Shown here: positions 46,071 through 56,679 of the stretch, piece by piece
Position numbering within the stretch: the stretch's first letter is position 1
How the letters are laid out: each line of letters begins with the position of its first letter
Assembly: GCF_040802235.1 (NCBI RefSeq)
Contig: NC_133174.1
Location: 105,963,647 to 106,027,646 of the forward strand
Direction of reading: 5' to 3'
From: Manis javanica
Taxonomy: Eukaryota; Chordata; Mammalia; Pholidota; Manidae
Length of the DNA stretch: 64,000 nucleotides
Position numbers and translations under genes: made by a program
Notes under the pieces: generated by a model
What the model was told of the DNA's origin: nothing
Databases searched by the model: none
What the model saw: the letters and a program-made list of their open reading frames with translations, nothing else

Positions 46071-46324
46071 TATGCCATTTTATCTATATATGGAGGCTCA
46101 GGTTACTTTTGTTCCAAAATGCTTATAAGCCTGACCATACTTAAATAACAGTAAAACTGCTTTGGCATTTAAGCAGTAGAAAAACTCCTCTTCTCTGACA
46201 TTTTTGAAGTGACAATATAAAAAAGGCTTAGCATAATCTATGCATGTGATCCTCTTGCATGCTATACAAATGCTCCCAGATTCAGTACCTGGAATCTTAG
46301 TACTAATAGGAATCTTGAATATTC

Positions 46325-46430
46325 TTGAATATACCTTCCTCATTTAATACCTGGTGGAAATGAGACCTAGAGAGGTTAAGTTGAATGGCCCAATGTTACC
46401 TGTCCAATTAGTGACTGTCAGATATATTTT
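46325..46430 (-). mobile_element. MIR SINE fragment
   Basis: GAAATGAGACCTAGAGAGGTTAAGTTGAATGGCCCAATGTTAC is inverted MIR core. Confidence 0.65.
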
Positions 46431-46434
46431 TATT

Positions 46435-47740
46435 AAATATTATACCTAATTAACAGATAAAGAGACATGGGGTTAAAGCTTTACTCTTAACAGCTAAATA
46501 TACTACAACTAAGAGTTCTGTGCATCAGCCTAGAAGAATATGCCTAAAATTCAATTTTCAAGTGATTGGTAATCAGGTAAATGTAACAGAATTGCATGAT
46601 AAGCTTGTTCATGAGATGTTAAAGAATTCATGTTTATTTTTGGTATATTCAAGAGTATCTTATGTATAGGGGAAAATGTGGTTAATCAGAGGCTATCTGG
46701 AGCCCTTAATACATAGGAAATTTCTTCCCTGTATTTCACCTTCGTGAAAGACACAAAAGTCAAGAAAATAAGCCTATCTTAGTTATTTATTTTTCAAATG
46801 AACTTCAAGTTAAACATGGGTTTAGCTCAATTTACTATATGTTTACATCTGTTGTAGTAGCCTTCAGGCTCAGCACAGTTCTCACTTGCCAAGGAGACAG
46901 CTCTGTGTACCAGACTATCTACTAAAGCAAAAACAAACAAACAAAAACTAATGCATTTTTAAAGATTTTCACATTGGGGGTTGAAACCAAAAGAATTATC
47001 TGAAGGCTGGTTTAACCTTCAGTTAGCAGCAGGTTAAACTAACCAGAGCACCCTATTCCATTCATATTCTGATTAATTGTATTCTGCATGAAAGTATATG
47101 ACCCAGAAGTAAATACAGGCACTATAGTAATGGATATAGACCACCTGTACCTGAGAGCAGTATCAATCTGGTTTCTGATTTAGGTCTTGAAGTTGTGCTG
47201 TAAAGGGCGTTTCTTGAAATAGAGCAAGTACTTAGGTTCAGTGGCAGTCTGTATAAGGATGAACTGGCATTTAAGTCTTGGGAGATATTTGAGGTATTCC
47301 AGCTGGTTGTAGACTAATAACACTAATTGGAAGTCACTTGGCCTTAGGCGTGTCTTGACAAGGCAGATTACCAAATTCCTGGGCAAAGTTGAGGCATTGA
47401 ATTTCCGCTGCATAGAAATAAGAGCCTGACCCTCATCCCACTGCCGAAGCTTACCCACTAACTATAACCCTAGTATGCTTTCTTCCCTACCTCCTCTTCA
47501 ATTAAAGCCTTTGATGCCACTATTCAGCCTCTGAGAACCAAAAGATGGTATTAGTGGTGTACTATACATCAGGCCAACTACTTCGTGCTTGTAGTGTTAG
47601 AGAGAAGAGTTCTATGCAGTTTTTTAAAACTCACAGTCTTCTTGCTGTCATTCAGTCTCCTTTAACCATCCTGTCTGCTTTGAGTAACCAAGTTTCATAA
47701 TTATTTTGTAAGATTGTTAATCTTCCAATGTCATAACTTT
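46435..47740 (+). other. Intron 6, no gene seen
   Basis: There are no supported exons. A 92-codon minus-strand frame at 47,180-47,458 has no recognisable feature. Confidence 0.4.
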
Positions 47741-47754
47741 TTACTCCTTCACAG

Positions 47755-47838
47755 ACTAAGCGATCACTCAGTGAGAGATCCTCTAAACTGAAAAAGAAGG
47801 AAAGTCCTGGATTAGTTGTCAATTCTGAAGACCAAAAG
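47755..47838 (+). CDS. Exon 7 of the RS-heptad gene
   Basis: The acceptor TTTTTACTCCTTCACAG is strong. The exon has 28 codons in phase 0 (TKRSLSERSSKLKKKESP...), rich in K, S and R, with a possible nuclear localisation cluster KLKKKE. SLSERSS echoes the heptad array. The donor AAAAG/GTTCTT is weak. If it is not used, the protein ends after four more residues at the TAA at 47,851-47,853, so two C-termini are possible. Confidence 0.65.
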
Positions 47839-47957
47839 GTTCTTTGTTTTTAAAGATTTGCTGTTAACAGAGATATTGTAGTGAACTTTACTCAAGAGCA
47901 TATATATCTTTTCCATATCTAACTCTTTACTACTTTTGCTAATGCATTTTTCTTTAG

Positions 47958-48020
47958 GCAAGCTTGGGTGTGAGTAATCTGTCAAAACTAAGTGTTTACA
48001 TAAAAGAAAAAAATGTTTAG
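47958..48020 (+). CDS. Exon 8 of the RS-heptad gene (stop exon)
   Basis: The acceptor CATTTTTCTTTAG is good. Twenty codons in phase 0 read ASLGVSNLSKLSVYIKEKNV and stop at TAG (48,018-48,020). The 3' UTR follows, with AATAAA at 48,030-48,035 and at 48,411-48,416. The exon depends on the weak exon-7 donor. Confidence 0.5.
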   Translation, partial: ASLGVSNLSKLSVYIKEKNV

Positions 48021-48410
48021 CTTTCTTTGAATAAAAGAACAGAAAGGAGAGCAAGAAGAAAGGTAATATAAAATGAGAGATTTTAGGAAAACAGCTATGT
48101 TTTCAAAATTACATTTCTTTTCAACATGAGAGAATTTGTTTCTTTGGTTTAATATATTCTTTGAGCTCTAGAACCCACATATGAATCTGGAGTAGACTAT
48201 TTTGACAGAACAAGATAATTAAAAGTACTATATATGACTAAATATTCTGTGCTTCAAAAGTCAGTAAGATTGAATTCTACTCTTTGTTAAAATGCTAAAT
48301 TTGTGTCCAAGCTTTTACATTTTTTCTAGAAATTTGTGCTTTTACTTTTGACATGAACTTGTAAGAATTTTGAACTGTTCTACTGTCACTTTCTGTAAAC
48401 ACAGTAAGCT

Positions 48411-48416
48411 AATAAA
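48411..48416 (+). promoter_or_regulatory. Polyadenylation signal AATAAA of the RS-heptad gene
   Basis: A canonical hexamer about 390 bases after the stop codon is followed within 25 bases by a T-rich tract (GTGTGATTTTTTTTTTACTA), the usual downstream element. An earlier AATAAA lies at 48,030-48,035. Confidence 0.6.
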
Positions 48417-48439
48417 GTTTAAATATACGTGTGATTTTT

Positions 48440-49600
48440 TTTTTACTATTAATTGATGCTTGGGGTCCAAAGTAATAATGATCCTGATACAGACAGATTA
48501 TCAAGTATATGTGGTCCTTGACTGTGTCCAGCTAAGGCTATTATTGTAGTACACTGAAAATATTGGTTTATAATTATTTGGTACTCCCATGTAAGGCTGG
48601 GGCTCTTAGCCTATTTAATAAATTCTGTCCTCACATTTCATAGTTGTTTGCAAGGAAATGAAATAGAGTATAGAAATATAGGAAAAGTTAGATTCTAGTC
48701 TGGCTCATTTATACCGTTGCTTTCTGACCAAATTAATAGATGGTACGGATAACATTGTGTTGAGAAGCAAACCGATCATCAGTTTGATTTAAGGTCTGCA
48801 TACTTTACTGTAGCTTTGCTGCAAGTCCTCTTCTTGAATACAGAGAATGACAGTGTGCATGAAGCTTCGTAATGGAATTTGTATCAACTGATTTGGAGAA
48901 AGAATGTTTCTTTTGATCATAAAAACAATACATATTCATTGAAGAAATTTTAGAAATACCAAATACAAAAAGTCACACACAGAACAGCTGCAATATCTAC
49001 TTTCATATTAATTTTCTTGACACTGAGATTTCTTCTGCAGCAAACCTTTCCACAGCATCTATCTAGTTCCTCATTGCCAGACATAAAGGTTTCTAGTTTG
49101 AATTTTTGTAAATTAAACTTGTGAAGAGCATCCATGTACCTATATCTTTGTAGTACATCTCCAATTCACTCCATATGACCATTTTCTAGAAGTAGAATTG
49201 TTAGATAAAATAGTACTTATTGAGAATGTTACATGTATTGATTATTTGCTGTACAGACTATGTACAGAATATGAAAAGGTTTGATTTGTCATCAGCAGAG
49301 AATATGGGATAGATACACTGTTTTCAATGCCTTGTTTGCTGATGGATAATAATGGGTAAAGAGAAATGAGTCAGTGAAACTAACAATATCTTCCAAGCTC
49401 CAGGTGGCCCCTTTTCTATATTCAACAGCAGCCATATAACTCCCAACTCTCTCCCTCTCTACTGTGAAGAATGTTATAAGTACAGGACTATAAACAACAA
49501 GTTTGGTTAATGCCAAGATGATAAATATTCTAGCTATTTGTTAGGACATGAACAAAGAAAGAGGCTCACTGAACTTTCCATTTTTGCCTCATTTGGCACC
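48440..49600. other. Intergenic, no gene seen
   Basis: AT-rich sequence with short frames only. Nothing was recognised. Confidence 0.4.
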
Positions 49601-49604
49601 AGTC

Positions 49605-49735
49605 ATAGAATTACATTTTGAAGTGAGGTCCTCAAATATGCATCATCAGCATCACCTGGGAACTTGCAAATTCTCATGCCTTGCCCCAGACCTAGTGATT
49701 CAGAAACTGTGTGTGGGCTCCAGCAATCAGTGCGA
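49605..49735 (+). mobile_element. MER5A-like hAT-Charlie MITE fragment
   Basis: GTCCTCAAATATGCATCATC, GCATCACCTGGGAACTTG, ATTCTCATGCCTTGCCCCAGACC and GATTCAGAAACTG follow MER5A. Confidence 0.75.
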
Positions 49736-49739
49736 TGCA

Positions 49740-50275
49740 TGCTCAGGTTTGAGACTGTACACTATACTACTACTTAGGAGTATACCCTTCTTTCCTTCCA
49801 GTTTTCTTTTCCCACACACCTTTCCAGCCACACTAGCTTCCTTGGTATGCCTCTAACACAATAGGCATGCTCCTGCCTCAGAGCATTTGCACTTGCCTTT
49901 CCATTAGCCTAGAACACTTTTCCCTCTAGAAGACTCCTCCAGACATTTGCATTGCTCCGTCCTCTGGTCAAATATAAGGTTTCTGCTCAAATGTCACTTC
50001 TGCCATCTCTGAGCGAGCGACCTTCAAAGGCCACTCTATCGAAAACAGAACTGCACTCTATCCACTTAGCATGCTCTCTTTTTCTTCACAGAATTTATCA
50101 TTATGTAACACTAAATATATCTTCATTTGTTTATTGTCACTCCTACCCTTGAATGCAAGCACAAGAAAGGCAGTGGCTTTCTTGACTTTTTTCTTCACTA
50201 TTTTAATCTCCACTGCTTAACAAAATACCTGGCATATAGAAGGTGCTAATAAATATTTGTTGAATGAAAGTCAGA
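49740..50275 (+). mobile_element. LINE-2 3' end
   Basis: CTCAGAGCATTTGCACTTGCC, AATGTCACTTCTGCCATCTCTGAG, and the L2 terminal text AATACCTGGCATATAGAAGGTGC with AATAAATATTTGTTGAATG are clear. Confidence 0.9.
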
Positions 50276-50639
50276 GTTCTGTAAAAAAAACCATTGAACA
50301 AAGATGAGAGAAAATGCACCATCATGTATTAGAATTTCAGAACAAAAATTGGTATTTTCCCACATAGAGGTTATATTTTCCAGATTATACAAGTTTTCCA
50401 AAGTAATATACTTATATCAGAAAAATATTTCATGATTAAAATAATAAGCCATAAAAGTATTTAAATTGCCTATTGATTTATACATCTGGTGCCTTTAGTT
50501 GTGCAGGGGTTTTTTGTTTTTGGCTGTGGGTCTGGCAGAAAGATTTCCTTGCTCCAGCTGAGCGCTACCCTCAACCAGCAGATGGCAGCATTCAACTTCT
50601 AAAAATTAACCTTTCACTAACCTGCAAATCCCATTAAAA

Positions 50640-50775
50640 GGAAAAGAGGAAGTGGAAGGAAGGGAGGGAGGGAGGAAGGAAGAGAAAAAAATGTAAGGAA
50701 GGGAGGATGGGGGTAAAGGAAAGATGGGAGGGAGCGAGGGAGGGAGGGAGGAAGGCAAGGAGGAAGGAAGAAACC
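50640..50775 (+). repeat. (GGAA/GGGA)n purine microsatellite
   Basis: GGAAGGGAGGGAGGGAGGAAGGAAG units, imperfect, run for about 135 bases. Confidence 0.9.
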
Positions 50776-50779
50776 CTTA

Positions 50780-52470
50780 TGGGTAAACACGGTGTCGGGT
50801 GTTTGGATACTCAGAAAATGGATATTTGTTTGCAGCTGGAAAACGTTTAATCCTTACAGCACAGTTTCCCAGTTTAATTCAGACAGATGGTCTTCAGGCT
50901 ATTTAAACAACTAATCTTGAAAGTCTACTAGTGAAGAGGAAGGATAGCATAATTTTGCATTTCTCAGAGCAACCCTTGGCAGCTGTAGTCAAGACCAGCC
51001 TTGTGTGGCAGCTGCCTTCAAAGATTTTACTTTAAGACCTCTGACCAATTATTCTCCCATCCCCACAGCTCTAAGTAACATTCCCTCAAAACGCTTTCCT
51101 TTGCCAGATAACTGAAGTACATTAAACATTTGTCCCCTTTTAAAATTTGGTTTTCCTGAGAGGAATTCAAATAGTCACAGAATCTTAATGTTATAAAGTC
51201 ATAATATCTAGTTTTTTTTCTTTCTTAGGGAAAGAAGTCTGACACTAAGGACTTTAACAACTTTCCCATGATCATATAGCTAGTTAGCAGAGCTAAGAGC
51301 TAACCAAGGCCTAGCTACCCTACCTTTAGCCTAATGTAGGCTTTTTTTTGTGTTTTGCTATATCAAACACTTCTTTAAGAATATACATCTTGCTGTCAAG
51401 GACTTGCTTTAAAATATTCCAGCATAAACAAGCACATAAGTAAGTAAAATTATTTTACTTAATTTATAAGTATATACATGAAAATTCAATAATAAAGGGT
51501 CTTTAACAGAGCATATGTTATTATACCTTGGTTTGAATAAGTGTACTCTTTCTTATTAAAGCACATGAGACTAGAGAACTGAGGAAGGAGAATAAGAAAG
51601 GAAAAGGTGGGAAATGGAGACACTGGGGATGGGGATCAACTTCTTCCAGTTACTTCTTCACTTAGTCTTCGTTCTTGATAGAATCAGCTGTTTTACCTTA
51701 GGCAAGTCATTTCTATAAACTTCACTTTCTTCATCTGGTAGGTGAGGTCTTTAGAAAAGATTGTCTTTTTTAGGCCCCTGGAAGCAATACATACCTTAGC
51801 TCCTTACAAAACCCTGAAATATGTAATTTCCTCTGTGAAATTCTGAAACAGATGCTAAAGGATGCCTCAGATCAAAACAAGCTCCATCGTCCTGCCCAGC
51901 GAAGCAGCCCTGTGGCCCCCTAGTTCCTCAGAAGGCCCCAAGGCCACCAATTCTGGAAGAGGACTGAAGACTCTGGCAAGTAGCCATGCTCACCGCTGAG
52001 GTCTTCCCACAACGTGGGGTTACCCAAGGAGCATGGCTATGTGCTACTCCCATGGTTACCTGGAGCTTCCATGTGAATTTAAGAGCAGAGGCTATAGCAG
52101 AACAATCTTAAAGTCCCACCTCTGCCCCTTCCGAGCTGTGGCTGATCCTCAGCAGATTATTTGTAGTCCTCCATTTCCACATACACAAAACTGCTGTGCT
52201 AATTAACTAAGATAATAAATGTGAGTAGGAAGGTATACTGAGCAGTAATGGAGTAATACATTTGAGATATTATTGAATTTTTGCCCTTCGGGGATTCACC
52301 TTCCAATTCAAGTTGCTAGTCATTTCTATACTCATTGCCTCTAGCACAGCATGTGACTCTCGGCATGAACAGGGGGATCTTACTGACGTCAAGTTCCAAA
52401 ACATTTCTGTCACTCCAAAATAAAACCCTGTATCCATTAGCAGTCTCTGCGCCCTCTCCCTAGCCTCTGT
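50780..52470. other. Intergenic, little identified
   Basis: A MIR-like stretch is at 51,690-51,770 (TTACCTTAGGCAAGTCATTTCTATAAACTTCACTTTC). Otherwise nothing was recognised. Confidence 0.45.
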
Positions 52471-52479
52471 CAACACCAG

Positions 52480-53105
52480 TCAGCTGTTTCAGTGGACTTA
52501 CCTATTCTGGATATTTCACATGAATAGAATTTTGTGACCTTTTGTGCAGGCTTCTTTCGTTTTGCATGTTATCAAGATACATCCATCTTGTACTGTATAA
52601 CAGCATTTCATTCCTCTTCATGGCTGAAATAATATTCCATTGTATGGATACACCATCCACCATATTTTGTTTTTCTAGTCATCGGCTGATGGACATTTGA
52701 GTGGGTTCCACTTTTTGTTTATTATGAATAATGCTACCATGAACATTCTTAGATAATTTTTGTGTGTGTGAACATGTTTTCAGTTCTCTTGGGTAGATAC
52801 CTAGGAGTAGAATTGCTGGGTCATACAGTAAGTCTGCATTATGAGAGTTGGGAAGCCAGTTGGAAATAAGCACGGGAAAAGATATGCAACACCGTGAGCC
52901 ATCAGGGAAATGCAAACCAAAGTCACAGTGAGATACCACTCCATACCCACTAGGATAGATCTAATAAAAAAGACAGACAATAACAAGCATTGGTGAGGAT
53001 GTGGAAAATTGGAAATCCTCATTCATTGCTGGTGGGATTGTAAAATGGTGCAGATGCTTTGGGAAAACAGTCTGGAATTTCCTCAAATGGTTAAACATAG
53101 AGTCC
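52480..53105 (-). mobile_element. L1 3' end with 5' inversion (twin priming)
   Basis: 52,480-52,835 is inverted L1 (end of ORF2 and 3' UTR; GGTAGATACCTAGGAGTAGAATTGCTGGGTCATA marks its inner end). 52,845-53,105 is plus-strand L1 ORF2 (ATGCAAACCAAAGTCACAGTGAGATACCAC through CCTCAAATGGTTAAACATAGAG). In an intact L1 these two pieces are neighbours in one orientation. Here the upstream piece is flipped at the junction near 52,840, the classic result of twin priming. Confidence 0.85.
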
Positions 53106-53249
53106 TTGCATTTGTGAATGTTTCCGGGCATGAGGGAGAGTGGTCAGAATAGCTAGAGAGCCTTCTCCCTCCTCCAGAAATAGGAGAGTCATTAAACACA
53201 TGCTCATTCAGATAGACAGATGGATATAAAGACCTGATATTCATCTCTT

Positions 53250-53650
53250 TTGTGTTACTTCATGCTGTACCCTCCAAACCTATTTCCACCTCTCACCTCC
53301 CTAAATGGCAGCCATTCTATTGCAATAGGAATTATTCTGTCCTAAACAACTGGTGCAGAAAAGGCCACTTGCGGTTTTCCCTTTCTGTGGTAACTGATTT
53401 TCTTGGAAGAGAAAGCAGAGGCTTACCATGTAACTTGTATATGCAGTTCACATTATGTATTTTCCTGCCTCTGGATCTTATTCCTATCATTCTACCTCTG
53501 CAAATGCCCCCCTCATTCCTTTCATCCCGTCTAGAGCATCCCAACCCTGTTAAATCCAGGTCAAATTCCACTCCCTCTGTAAAGTCTTCCCTCAAACTCA
53601 GGATAGAAGTTCCCTCAAACTCAGTAGCATTAACTCCTTAACAGCCTAGT
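53250..53650 (+). mobile_element. LINE-2 fragment
   Basis: CTAGAGCATCCCAACCCTGTTAAATCC and CCACTCCCTCTGTAAAGTCTTCCCTCAAACTC are L2 3'-region blocks. Confidence 0.6.
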
Positions 53651-54039
53651 GTTCTTTACTAGAAACCATAAAATGCAGCTGTGTTTTAACTTAATATGCT
53701 AAATGTAGTATTTTTTGGCATATGTAATTCCACCTTATGCTAGAGAAACAGTGCCAGGTGCCAATAGTTAAAGAAATAAAGGGGATAAATTTAAGATGGA
53801 GTAAATGTGAACTAAATTTTTGTGTAATGCATTGGTAAAAGACTTTCATTGTTTGGTTTTACTTGGAACACAATGCTCTGTAGCTTTACTGTGTGACTTC
53901 CTTTGGGTCAAGTAAGTGGGATGAGAAATTTGCGGGTTTGGGTACTGGTAATAGCATTAGTTGCTAATTGGGTTTGTAACCCTTGAACCACCTTAACCCT
54001 CCCTGTGAATCATTTGGAAAATGGGGATGGTATACCTGT

Positions 54040-54425
54040 TGATAAACAATTCCTATATATGCTATCTTCTTTTCTCTGCCACCTTTTTGCTACCTTTTGC
54101 TATCACTTCACTAGTTCCAGCTCTCATCATCCTTAGCCTAGTACCTTGCTACTCCAGATGTGGTCTGTGACCAAGTAGCAGCATCTCGGGCTCCACTTCA
54201 GATCTACTAAGATGGAATTGACATTTTAACAAGATCTTTAGGTGATTCACAGGTACCTCAAAATTTGAGAAGCAGTGGCTTACATTAGTTGTAGCTTCTT
54301 AGCTGGTTTCTCTGTCTCTGCTCTGGTACTTCTACTTTGCGACTAGGAAGAACATTTCATTAGGCCAACCTGATTTTATTACTTTCTTATTTAAAATCCT
54401 TCATGGGCTCCCTATTATAAAATAG
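54040..54425 (+). mobile_element. LINE-2 fragment interrupted by MER5A
   Basis: L2-type text (TTCACTAGTTCCAGCTCTCATCATCC, later TTAAAATCCTTCATGGGCTCCCTATT) surrounds a MER5A-like block at about 54,150-54,295 (ATGTGGTCTGTGACCAAGTAGCAGCATC ... TGAGAAGCAGTGG). Confidence 0.65.
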
Positions 54426-54429
54426 CAAT

Positions 54430-54610
54430 AGGGAACAAGTGTAGGCACTAGAATCAAACATTAGGTTCAAGTCTTACCTGAACCACCTACTAGTTTTGTG
54501 ATTTTTGATAAATGATTCAAACTTCTCTTGGTTCCAGCTTCTTCATAAAATGGCAATAGAAATGTCTAATCTCATAGGGGTGAAGATTAGATGAGTCCTT
54601 AAATGAAGAA
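54430..54610 (+). mobile_element. MIR SINE
   Basis: GGCACTAGAATCAAACATTAGGTTC, ACTAGTTTTGTGATTTTTGATAAATG, TTCTTCATAAAATGGCAATAG and TCATAGGGGTGAAGATTAGATGAG follow MIR. Confidence 0.8.
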
Positions 54611-54709
54611 ATTTTTGCAGATAAAAATGTGATGCTTGGGATTTAGTTTTAAATGGTCTGTGGCAGTGGAGAGGGTATGGAAAGCAGTATAGATGGAACA
54701 AGACTGGTG

Positions 54710-55665
54710 TGGCAGATTGTGTTTTCCAAATATGGCCGCCACAAACTCTCCCATCCGCCATGCTCTTCTACAATGTGACCTTGCTACCTCCCCACTTTAA
54801 GATGAGCCTGGACCAACAGTTGTTGAATCTTGAAAAATATTATGCTAAGTGAAAGAAGCCAGACACAAAAGGTCACAAAATATTATACAGGAATGTTCAT
54901 AGTAGCATTATGCAGAATAACCAAAAAGTAGAAAACCACTCAAATGTCCACCAAGTGACAAATGGGTAAACAAAATGTGGCAGTTGGTATGTCCATACAA
55001 TGGAATATTATTCCACCATAAAAAGGAATGAAGTACTGATACATAGTACAAGATGAATGAATCTTGATAACATGATGCTAAGTGAAAGCAGCCAGACACA
55101 ACATGTCACATGATTCTGTTTATAACATCCAGAATAGATAAAACCACATAAAAAGAAAACAGATTTGTGGTTGCCAGAGACAACCTTTAAGAGACTGAAT
55201 ATAACTCTGTCTCCCTTGAATCTTAGCAAGCCTGATAACTTAGTTATAACCGATGTGGCACAGGTGATGCTGTGTGACTTCTAAGGTGAGGTCAGAAAAG
55301 GTCATGAGGCTAACACCTAGTTCTTTTGGGATACTTGCTCAGGGAGAAACTATAAGAAGCCTGACTACCCCGAGACAGCCATGCCAGAGACACTACATTT
55401 ATATACTCCAGCCCACATTGCAGCTCATTTCCCATCAAGCCACTAAATATAGGAGTGAAACTTTCATGGACCCTCTGGACCAGTGCATCCATCAGCTGAG
55501 TACTACCGAGTGGCCTTACTCAGTGCTATCAGGGTCAGAATTGCTCTGCCCAAATTCCTGGCCCCCAAAGTCACATGACACAATAAAATGGCTGTTATTT
55601 TATGCCACTAAGTTTGGAAGGTAGTTTTTTATGCAGCAATAGATACCCAGAACATTTGGCATGAG
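54710..55665 (+). mobile_element. MLT1-like MaLR LTR split by an L1 3' fragment
   Basis: The left part (CAGATTGTGTTTTCCAAATATGGCC..., to about 54,800) and the right part (about 55,195 onward: CTGTCTCCCTTGAATCTT, TGTGACTTCTAAGGTGAGGTC, GGTCAGAATTGC..., TATTTTATGCCACTAAGTTTGG) form one MLT1-like LTR. The middle is L1. Confidence 0.65.
54810..55192 (+). mobile_element. Old LINE-1 3' fragment inserted in the LTR
   Basis: ATGCTAAGTGAAAGAAGCCAGACACAAAAGGTC, ATACAATGGAATATTATTCCACC and GAATGAATCTTGATAACATGATGC are L1 ORF2-end/3' UTR. The AAGTGAAAG...CCAGACACAA block appears twice (54,847 and 55,080). Confidence 0.8.
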
Positions 55666-55879
55666 TTGGTAACTCTTGAAGCTGGGTAATAGGTATATGG
55701 AAGTTCATTATATCATTCTATTTTTATATATGTGTGAAATTTTCCATAATAGAAGTTTTATTTTTAAAAAAAAGAATATGTATAGTGCTCAGCTCAAAGT
55801 CAGTAGTCAATAAATTGTAGCTGATATTATTGTGAATGGAAGTAGTTAATAAGTGGTAGCTGCTGTAATTGTGAATGGA

Positions 55880-56350
55880 ATAAAGTTCAAATTGGGTAAC
55901 ACAGCATTCATGGTCCTCCTGCTACCCTGGCCTCTGCTGTTTTCTTCAAGCAAACTCATCATCTCTCACCAACTCACACATTTCACTTCACTCTTGCATG
56001 CTAAAATTGCCAAATTTGAAATTGCCAAAAAATTGAACAGTTCCTAGAATGTGGCCTGCTGTTTTATGCCCCCAAGTTGCTGTCTATGTTGCTTGTCCTT
56101 TGGGGAAGGATACACCCATTTGTTCCCTTGTAACCTTTCAACATTCAGCTAAAGTGTAACCCCATCAAGGAAGCTTTTTTTCTGGCACAATGAAATAGGT
56201 TTTGCCTCCTCCTATTAGCCCCTGCTCTGAACAGACTTCTTCTCAGGTGGCAGCACTCGTTTATTATGCTTATGTGTTTACTTGTCTGTTTCCCTTTACC
56301 AGACTGTGAACTCTTCCCCACTGTGCCATGTGTGGGGCTCCAGCAGGCAG
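55880..56350 (+). mobile_element. LINE-2 fragment
   Basis: CATTCATGGTCCTCCTGCTACCCTGGCCTCTG, CTTTCAACATTCAGCTAAAGTGTAACCCCATCAAGGAAG and CAGACTGTGAACTC are L2 3' blocks. Confidence 0.75.
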
Positions 56351-56364
56351 CATGACAAAGTCTT

Positions 56365-56675
56365 TTTTATTGAAGTATTACTGATGTATAATAGTATATT
56401 GGTTTCCAGTATACAACATGGTGATTCAACAGTTATTTACATTATTATTTTTATTACTTTTATTTATTTTTTATTTTGGTATCATTAATGTACAATTACA
56501 TGAGCAACATTGTGGTTACTAGACTCCCCCCATTATCAAGTCCCCACCACATACCCTATTACGGTTACTGTCCATCAGGGTAGTAAGATGCTATAGAATC
56601 ACTACTTATCTTCTCTGTGCTATACTGCCTTCCCCATGCCACGCCTATATTATGTGTACTAATCATAACACAGAA
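56365..56675 (-). mobile_element. LINE-1 3' ends, two stacked inverted fragments
   Basis: 56,365-56,435 matches inverted L1M 3' UTR (TTGAAGTATTACTGATGTATAATAG, GTATACAACATGGTGATTCAAC). From about 56,460 comes the lineage-specific young L1 3' UTR inverted (GGTATCATTAATGTACAATTAC, GTTACTGTCCATCAGGGTAGTAAGATGC). Confidence 0.8.
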
Positions 56676-56679
56676 TAGG

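Larger units (their letters stand above)
16383..48416 (+). other. Gene model: eight-exon gene encoding an RS-heptad-repeat protein
   Basis: Eight exons were joined by hand: 16,428-16,518; 29,580-29,729; 31,171-31,289; 34,741-35,828; 35,944-35,980; 41,593-41,637; 47,755-47,838; 47,958-48,020. Every intron is GT-AG. Junction phases run 1,1,0,2,0,0,0 and each donor phase matches the next acceptor phase, with no internal stop over about 558 codons. I do not recognise the protein. It has a short basic N-terminus, a polar region rich in N, S, K and Q, a 301-residue heptad array and a basic/serine C-terminal tail containing a KLKKKE cluster. No signal peptide, membrane segment or enzyme motif is visible. 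Extra or skipped exons are possible, chiefly in the 13-kb first intron. Confidence 0.65.

Noticed and set aside
53332-53641. Overlapping frames on both strands (129 and 87 codons)
   Set aside because: They fall within LINE-2-derived sequence and show no independent protein feature.
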